In this document: piece by piece, positions 57,548-64,000 of the stretch
How the letters are laid out: each line of letters opens with the position of its first letter
Position numbering within the stretch: position 1 is the first letter of the stretch
NCBI GenBank assembly: GCA_018296165.2
Contig: JACKQL020000113.1
Coordinates: 62,001 to 126,000, forward strand
Reading direction: 5' to 3'
Source: Termitomyces sp. T153
Lineage: Eukaryota; Basidiomycota; Agaricomycetes; Agaricales; Lyophyllaceae
Length of the DNA: 64,000 nt
Program-made: the position numbers and the translations under genes
The notes under the pieces: model-generated
The model's database searches: none
What the model was told of the DNA's origin: nothing
The model's input: only the letters and a program-made list of their open reading frames with translations

Positions 57548-59971
57548 CGTGGCGGGCGATTAGTAGCCCTTCTAGGTGAGAGGAGACAATCTGTCACAAC
57601 GTCGTACGATTCCACAATTATTGTCCTGAGAAAGTCACGTTACCGCCCTGGCCGGACCGATCTCCGAATTGAGGCTGTGCACTCCATCAAACTTCCTCGT
57701 CGACCCGGTCTGTGACCACGAAAGTTTCCGATTGAGAGGAAGAGAAGGGCCAAAATGCAGCTATGTACGTGGGTTTTTCAGTTTCAGGCTCTGTTCCAAG
57801 TCAAGGCTTCCACCACCATCCCGGCAACAGCCGTGTTCTAACGAGACAACCACTTGTGAAAGCATTCTTGATCGTTTCCACAATCTACTCAGCCGTCGTG
57901 TATTTTGCAGATGATCAAGGATATCTACCCAGGCTTACAAATTCCATAAGGCATACAGGTTGGCGGGCAACTAAGGACACTAACAACATGCATACGCCAT
58001 GAAAAACTTCCTGGTCAGTTGGCTTTCAAGACGTCATAGATCTCGATGTTTCATGCTCTCCGCATTAGAATACAAGGCAACGTATATAGCCCAAGAGAAC
58101 TCGCTCTATTAAAAACAACAGAAGTCTTGATGGTGTGTTGGAAATAACGAGGATACCGATCAGTAGTATCCTCCCTCAAGAGTGAAAATAATCATTTACC
58201 GGAACGCGTGTACCTACGGAGTATCCCCGGACTTGAAAGTTACCCCCTGGTGCTGTTCAGCTCGAATGTAACCTCAAGGCTGCGTGAACAGGATATAGGG
58301 GTTTCCGGCGACTTTGTACATTTCCGTGACGAAATAAGCAGAGCAAAAAGCTTCCGATTCGCGTATCAAGTGGCAATCATATGTACAGTGTGAAGTAAGG
58401 AGACATGGGTAGGCCCCCGACTGGATGAAACATTTCATGGTCTGGTATGTATAATCATCTACTCCGGGTGATGGTGGGAAATACGAACCTTTCTACCTCT
58501 TATCCTGTCATTGGTTATATCACTTGGTTTCTGACTTGTATTTTTATATGTTCTCCTTCTCCTCATGCCTCTTTGTCCATTCGGCAACTAACTTGAGTGA
58601 CTTCCCAGTGTCGATGATCACGGAAGCAATGTTCGCCTCGTGTTAACAATAGAGCTCGCAACCGGATAGGCAATGATCTCTCATGGATTCTTTACATGGA
58701 ATAACGTCGGTAAACCTATTTGAAATCGGCTCGGAGTCTAGCACATGAAGAAGGCCCCCGCAAGTTGCAAATTTCCGGAAGGCTGGGGCATGCTCGAGCT
58801 CGACAAAAAATGTCGAAGAAAGACCTCGGAGGAGCAGACAATTGCGAGGAGCCTTCGATTCGTCGTAGAACAAAATAGAGATCGAGGGTCGTGGTTCAGA
58901 CTCGAAGAGAAGAGTGGCATCTATTTAAGTATGACTGTATCAAACTCTTCTCCTGGAGGCCGTTTATGTAATGTATGCAGACGTTCACTAAATAGCAGTG
59001 CACGAGTTACTTCAAAGTTGAAACACAACGAATCAATCAGCGGCCTAATGCGTTAGCCAATCGAGGCGGCGGCGGCAAGGAAACATGTACTATTAATATG
59101 GTCGGAAGTAGAGAAAGCACTAAATAGATAAAGAACTTGGGTGATTGTCAAAGTTCTCGTCCACGCCGCATGGATTACACCGGCCATGGGAGAATTTTGC
59201 CCTAGCGCCGGGTGAACCGTACCGGCCCGGGAAGCGTTTTTCTCCTTGCTTCTGCAGTGGTGTTCACGAATGTTCGTTGGGACGGGGAACGCTAATAAGC
59301 TCGAATCGTTTGTAGTACGTGTGTTTTGGACTCTGCGTACCTATGTATATCTTTTGCGGTACGCCTGTGTGTTTGTGCACTGATTTATAAACAGCTGTTG
59401 GTTTCTCTCCCAGGATACATGAGATCTACCATAGCCAGATATATTCGACGATGCACAATAATTTCGTAACGGCACTTGACAAAAATCACCACCTGATTGC
59501 GGCCGCCCGGGATAACCAATCAAGAATTTGTTGATTCTTCTCGAGTACGTAGCCTGGTTGTTGGACAAGATGATCTCCAAGATCTCTTGCCAATCCCCTC
59601 CGACTCGATCAGCCCATGCCGACAAAGCACCCGCAAAACAAGATTGAGCTCAGACTATCACTGCTGCTCAGGGATCATAGATGGGTTTGGAGAGTATGGT
59701 GGTCACAGGACTACTAGGACAGTACGGTAAGACTTCGGCAGCAATCCTCTGATCTTCGTAGAATCATGGCCTTCTGAGATCCGTGGACGTACGTCATGTT
59801 CGGAAAAATAATGAATTCAACTCGACGGAACCTCTTCGGATCCATGGTTAGCGCCTCACGGCTACGCATCACGTTTCTCGCGGTGCCGTACCCATCCCTA
59901 TGTGGTATGTAGCCCCCTGACAGTGTCGGCCAAGAATTTGAGGAAGCACTACACTACGCGTTGGAGAGGTA
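57548..59971. other. 2.4-kb stretch between GH5 and GH7 genes
   Basis: No gene is supported. Short frames (57763-58002 plus, 58745-59056 plus, 59341-59625 minus) lack motifs and convincing splice partners. The right end is presumably the regulatory region of the cellobiohydrolase. Confidence 0.5.
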
Positions 59972-60016
59972 CCCCGGATTTTCCCCGCATTTCTGGTGCC
60001 GCCCTCTAGTATAAAT
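59972..60016 (+). promoter_or_regulatory. Candidate CreA sites and TATA box of GH7
   Basis: A TATAAAT box lies at about 60010-60016, 76-82 bp before the start codon, a good core-promoter position. Just upstream, CCCCGG (59972) and CCCCGC (59983) match the reverse of the CreA/Cre1 consensus SYGGRG as a close pair. CreA represses cellulase genes on glucose in ascomycetes; its action here is inferred. Confidence 0.55.
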
Positions 60017-60091
60017 GGCGGGTACGAAATTCAGGGAATACTCAGTTCGATAACCACTAGCAATCGAAACACCCCAGCCCCCACAATTACC

Positions 60092-61784
60092 ATGTTCCCC
60101 AAAGCTGCTCTTATTGCTCTTTCCCTTCTTGCTATCACTGTCTCTGCCCAACAGGTCGGCACCTTGACAGCCGAGACTCACCCCAAACTTCCCTGGTACA
60201 AGTGTACCAAGGCTGGCGGATGTACGCAACAGAGCAGTGGTGCCGTCACCATCGATGCTAACTGGCGCTGGACCCACTCTGCTGCCTCTGGCAGCTCTAC
60301 CAACTGTTACACCGGCAACACTTGGGACTCCACCCTCTGCCCTGACGACGCCACTTGCGCTTCCAACTGTGCTTTGGAAGGTGCTGACTACTCTGGCACC
60401 TATGGTGTCACCACCAGCGGCGATGCTTTGACCCTCAAGTTCGTCACTCAGTCCTCCCAAAAGAATATCGGCTCTCGTCTCTACCTCCTCAATTCCGACT
60501 CCCAGTACGAGATGTTTAAGCTCGTTGGTCAAGAGTTCACCTTCGATGTCGATGTCTCCAACCTTCCCTGTGGTCTTAACGGCGCTCTTTACTTCTCCGA
60601 GATGGACGCTGACGGTGGCCTCGCTAAATATCCCACTAACAAGGCTGGTGCCAAGTACGGAACTGGCTACTGTGACTCTCAGTGTCCTCGCGATCTCAAG
60701 TTCATTGCCGGCCAGGTATGCCACTGCCTTTTTCGTGCATTATCATAGCGCTTACTCCAAAACTCTTATAGGCTAACGTCGAAGGCTGGACTGGGTCTTC
60801 CAACGATGCCAACTCCGGGACTGGTGACCATGGTGCTTGCTGTAACGAGATGGATATCTGGGAAGCCAACTCTATCTCCGCTGCTGTCACCCCCCATCCT
60901 TGCGCTGCCACTGGTCTCCAGATGTGCACGGGTACCGACTGTGGAACTGAAGGTCGCTATGACACCGTCTGCGATCCCGACGGTTGTGACTTCAACTCCT
61001 TCCGCATGGGTGACAAGACCTTCTACGGACCGGGTCTCACCGTTGACACTACCAAGAAGTTCACCGTGGTCACTCAATTCATTTCCTCTGACGGCACCAC
61101 CAGCGGCGACCTCGTTGAGATCCGCCGTCTCTACGTCCAGAATGGCGTCGTCATCCAGAACTCCAAGGTCAACATCCCCGGCATGGACGCCTACGACTCC
61201 ATCACCGAAGACTTCTGCGATGCACAGAAGTCAACCTTCGGCGACCAGACCCAATTCCAAGCCAAGGGTGGTCTCACTCGCATGGGCCAGGCTCTCAAGA
61301 ACGGAATGGTTCTCGTCTTGAGCGTGTGGGATGACCATGCGGTCAACATGCTCTGGCTCGACTCTGACTACCCCACTACCGCTGACCCCTCCACCCCTGG
61401 TATTTCTCGCGGCACTTGCTCCACCAGCTCCGGTGCCCCTACCGACGTCGAGAGCAACTCTCCCAACGCCTCCGTTACCTACTCCAACATTCGCTTCGGT
61501 GAGATCGGATCGACTTATACTGGCACTGTCACCGGCACCACCTCTGTTGGTGGCTCTACCACCACAGCTACCACCACCCGTTCCACCACTACCTCCAGTG
61601 CCCCCGCTTCGGCTGCGACTCAGGTCAAATGGGGTCAATGGTTAGTAATTTTTCATTTCCTCTTGCCCTGAATATCAACTGATCAATGATTCACAGTGCT
61701 GGCATTGGCTACACTGGCCCTACTGTCTGTACCACTGGCACAACGTGCACTTATCAAAATGACTACTACTCTCAATGCATCTAA
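60092..61784 (+). CDS. GH7 cellobiohydrolase with CBM1
   Basis: Three exons, 60092-60715, 60772-61640 and 61697-61784, give 526 residues. The signal peptide ends TVSA, leaving [12 protein letters not shown], the typical start of secreted GH7 enzymes with a pyroglutamate. The catalytic motif EMDIWE supplies the nucleophile Glu234, Asp236 and acid/base Glu239. Many paired cysteines and the loop-bearing regions fit reducing-end cellobiohydrolase I rather than endoglucanase. A Thr/Ser linker ([15 protein letters not shown]) leads to a C-terminal CBM1 ([15 protein letters not shown] ... YYSQC) completed by the last exon. The enzyme acts outside the cell on crystalline cellulose. Strong C-ending codon bias suggests high expression. 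The intron inside the CBM1 falls after the first aromatic and Gln. Confidence 0.97.
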
Positions 61785-62391
61785 AGATTTGTGGGGAGGA
61801 TGTTTCGAGCACTTGGGCGTGTCGTTACTCCTTATCTGTACTTGTAAAATTGGAATGACCTACTAGTAAATGGTAGTTCATCATGTATCTATTGTTTCTT
61901 CTGCGTTTGAACAAACTTGAGACCCTGATTGCGCTGTTTTTTGAAACTAACGAGGGCTAATGTATGACGAGCGGACGTTTCGAATGTGTGTGGCCGTGCG
62001 AAGAGGATCGCGTTTAGTGGGAATCTCGCGAAGATCACCGGAAAGCGACGGAAAAATTGGATAATTATATTTTCTATATCTATGAGAACGCAGCAGTTCC
62101 ACTGCCTTCTTTAGGAAGACCTCTCCCTATCCTAAGATCACGACGACAGTCATTGTGCTCTTTCTATTCTATGTTAGGATTAAATGGAAACAAACCCAGG
62201 ACATTTGGGATTTTGTGTCAGCCTTGCTCTGCAATACTTGCCCTGTTACTTGTCTCAGGATTTATTCCTGAGTCCAGCCTGCCAGTGTAAGTTGCCATTA
62301 ACCTTGAGAAATCAAAATAATATGAGCAGATGTCGGCGAAACTGCAATCGCTTTATTGTATTCATATAGTGAGCTACAAATGCGAAGTAAT
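61785..62391. other. Convergent gap, GH7 and aldolase 3' flanks
   Basis: No gene is supported. Short plus-strand frames (62057-62290) have no motif. Confidence 0.5.
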
Positions 62392-63610
62392 TTACTTCAA
62401 GAACGCGCCATTTGTCTCTTCAACCAGAAGGTCGAACTCGGGCTGGAACTGCATTCATTAGCCAGCATTCACATGCGATATATCCGCCGAATTACACAAC
62501 TTACATTGCTATAAGTAATCTCTGGTTCTTGAAGAAATTTGGCACTATACTCAGCCTCTTCCTTCCCAATTACATTTGGCTTGAGACCGCTGGACGACGC
62601 AGCGGCAGTGAGCAACATGACATGACACTGTTTATCCAGTGCTGTGAACAAATGTGCTGCCTCATCCACGGTATTGCCAACTGTCAAAGGCCACGAATAA
62701 GCATATATCTCCACAACAAAAAAACACCGTAAATTAACACACGCGTGAGAAGACCATGGTTCTGGAGAATACACGTCTTGTTCTTAGGTCCTAAGGCACG
62801 CGCGATGTTCTTGCCTTCCTCGGTAGCAAGTACGACTCCGCCGAAATTGTCATACACCGAATGGTTGTCGTAGAAAACACACGCATCTTGTGTGCTTATC
62901 TCGATAGGCTTGCCGAAGACGGACCATGCTTTGCCGTGTACGGAATGGCAGTGTGCTGCGGCTTTGATGTCCGGACGCGCTTCGTGGATGGCTGAATCTA
63001 TGAGTGCGTGTGAGAAGATGGTCTGGTTGGGGGAGAGGAGGAAATAGACATACGAATAAAAAAACCAGCATTGTTTATGGGGAGTTGAGCACCATATGGA
63101 GAAGGGCGCCCGTTTGGGTCCACAAGAACGAGTTTTGATGTCTTGAGATATACGTTAGGCGCAAGAAGACAACCGAGAGCAAAGTATTCGGGCTGCCTAC
63201 GGTCATGGACGAATAATGAACGTTGATGGGATTCATCCTGATTGAAGATGAGTGGTTAGTAAAGCCCAAGGGAAAGGGCGTAGAATGCGCATGCCAGTAG
63301 TAGCCAGGCAGGACGGAGTCGCGCACGGTAATGTGTCCCGCGTTGCCATCAGCATAACCCATCTTTCCCCAGTACCGAAAGACAGCAGCCAAGTGCGCCT
63401 ACATACAGGTCATGTTATCCTCACTCTTCAAGGAGCGATGTTACAGACCTTAATCCATTCGCGCTCGGCATAGGGATCTTCAAATTTTGGCATGGGTTTA
63501 AGTCGAATGGAACCGTCTTTGCTGCCTCGCCACATCTTGTTGAAGGCGTCATTAGGATCAAGACCATTGGTCTTAGGGGAAACTGGCTCTGCGGAGGGGC
63601 TCATGGTCAT
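62392..63610 (-). CDS. Class II aldolase/adducin family protein
   Basis: Seven exons: 63449-63610, 63295-63398, 63201-63237, 63054-63141, 62743-62997, 62505-62680, 62392-62448, giving 292 residues. The fold's marks are clear: AAVFRYWGKMGYADGNAGHI (phosphate loop region), the metal-binding HCHSVHG near the middle, YDNFGGVVLATEEG, and the third His in ILQNHGLL, then NTVDEAAHLFTALDK. Fungal members are zinc-dependent aldolase-like proteins of unclear substrate. The intron after exon 2 has no GT donor (TG/GCATGC): either it is a GC-AG intron or its 57 nt stay in the mRNA and add 19 residues in frame. The first intron donor, GTCTGT, is also weak. Confidence 0.9.
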
Positions 63611-64000
63611 CTGTGCTAAGCTGTTCTCATGTCAGGATAATTTATAAAAAAGAGTGTTCGAATCGATTTCTATTTCTGTTAATTTGATCATACGGCCTTA
63701 CGTCCACTGTGCTTCTTTCTCAGTCGGTATCTCCAAATTCCCTTCATGCCTTCGATTCACCGATGGCAACTTGCCCGCCAGGCCAATCAACCACGATGGG
63801 CTACTTGAGTGCACTGGAGTTATTCTGGGCTAGGTTCGCTATGGCAGACACATCCATATTCAGAGCCGGTCAAGAGTTGCGCACATTATGCACATAGTGG
63901 GGCGATAAGAATGCATATCATGATGTGGAGAGACCAAGGAGAGACTGCCCTAGATGGCAAGTATGTAAGATACTATAGTCCTCATTACACATAGTCACGT
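63611..64000. other. Window end, no gene supported
   Basis: Upstream flank of the aldolase-family gene. Two overlapping short plus-strand frames are present without motifs. Confidence 0.45.

Noticed and set aside
59954..60724. 256-codon minus-strand frame
   Set aside because: It is antisense to the GH7 catalytic domain and is created by that gene's strong codon bias.

Overview
The window is nuclear DNA of a filamentous basidiomycete, most likely a wood- or litter-degrading agaricomycete. Evidence: genes are cut by many short (about 48-80 nt) GT-AG introns with CTNA-type branch sites; there is a basidiomycete DUF6593-type gene; there are several F-box genes or relics and a BTB gene; and two plant cell-wall enzymes are present, a GH7 cellobiohydrolase with a C-terminal CBM1 and an AA14 copper oxygenase. 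Exon structures were rebuilt by hand from splice signals, reading-frame phase and family similarity; no search was run.

Layout. 0-7 kb: three relatives (one a relic) of a small membrane-protein family, all on the minus strand, around a single-exon P450-like gene. 7.5-10.7 kb: a divergent pair of mitochondrial genes, ribosomal protein mS33 and the SUV3 RNA helicase, sharing a 156-bp promoter gap. 11-17.8 kb: a small secreted protein, a decayed F-box gene, a conserved-looking two-exon gene, and a gene-poor stretch. 17.9-23.4 kb: a 20-exon MFS transporter with a 10-nt microexon, an Atg15-type lipase, and a DUF6593 protein. 24-31 kb: a 15-exon carnitine acyltransferase, two broken F-box copies, and an inverted duplicate of an unidentified coding segment. 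31-35.4 kb: a single-pass membrane-protein gene flanked by two decayed partial copies, then a 39-bp minisatellite. 36-46 kb: a small membrane protein, AA14, a multi-pass membrane protein, and a BTB protein. 46.7-54.2 kb: an F-box protein, an intron-containing tRNA-Arg(ACG), Atg101, a broken hypothetical gene and OPA3. 54.4-63.6 kb: a GH5_12 steryl-glucosidase-type enzyme, GH7-CBM1, and a class II aldolase/adducin protein.

Functional links. GH7 and AA14 attack cellulose and xylan-coated cellulose. Atg101 (initiation) and Atg15 (vacuolar lipid breakdown) are the two ends of autophagy. SUV3, mS33, OPA3 and perhaps the carnitine acyltransferase serve mitochondria. I saw no secondary-metabolite cluster, CRISPR array, complete transposon or clearly undescribed operon-like system. 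The most unusual signals are in gene structure: microexons, recurrent GTTCGT donors, two introns without a GT donor, three consecutive frame-preserving introns in Atg101, and locally duplicated, decaying gene families.
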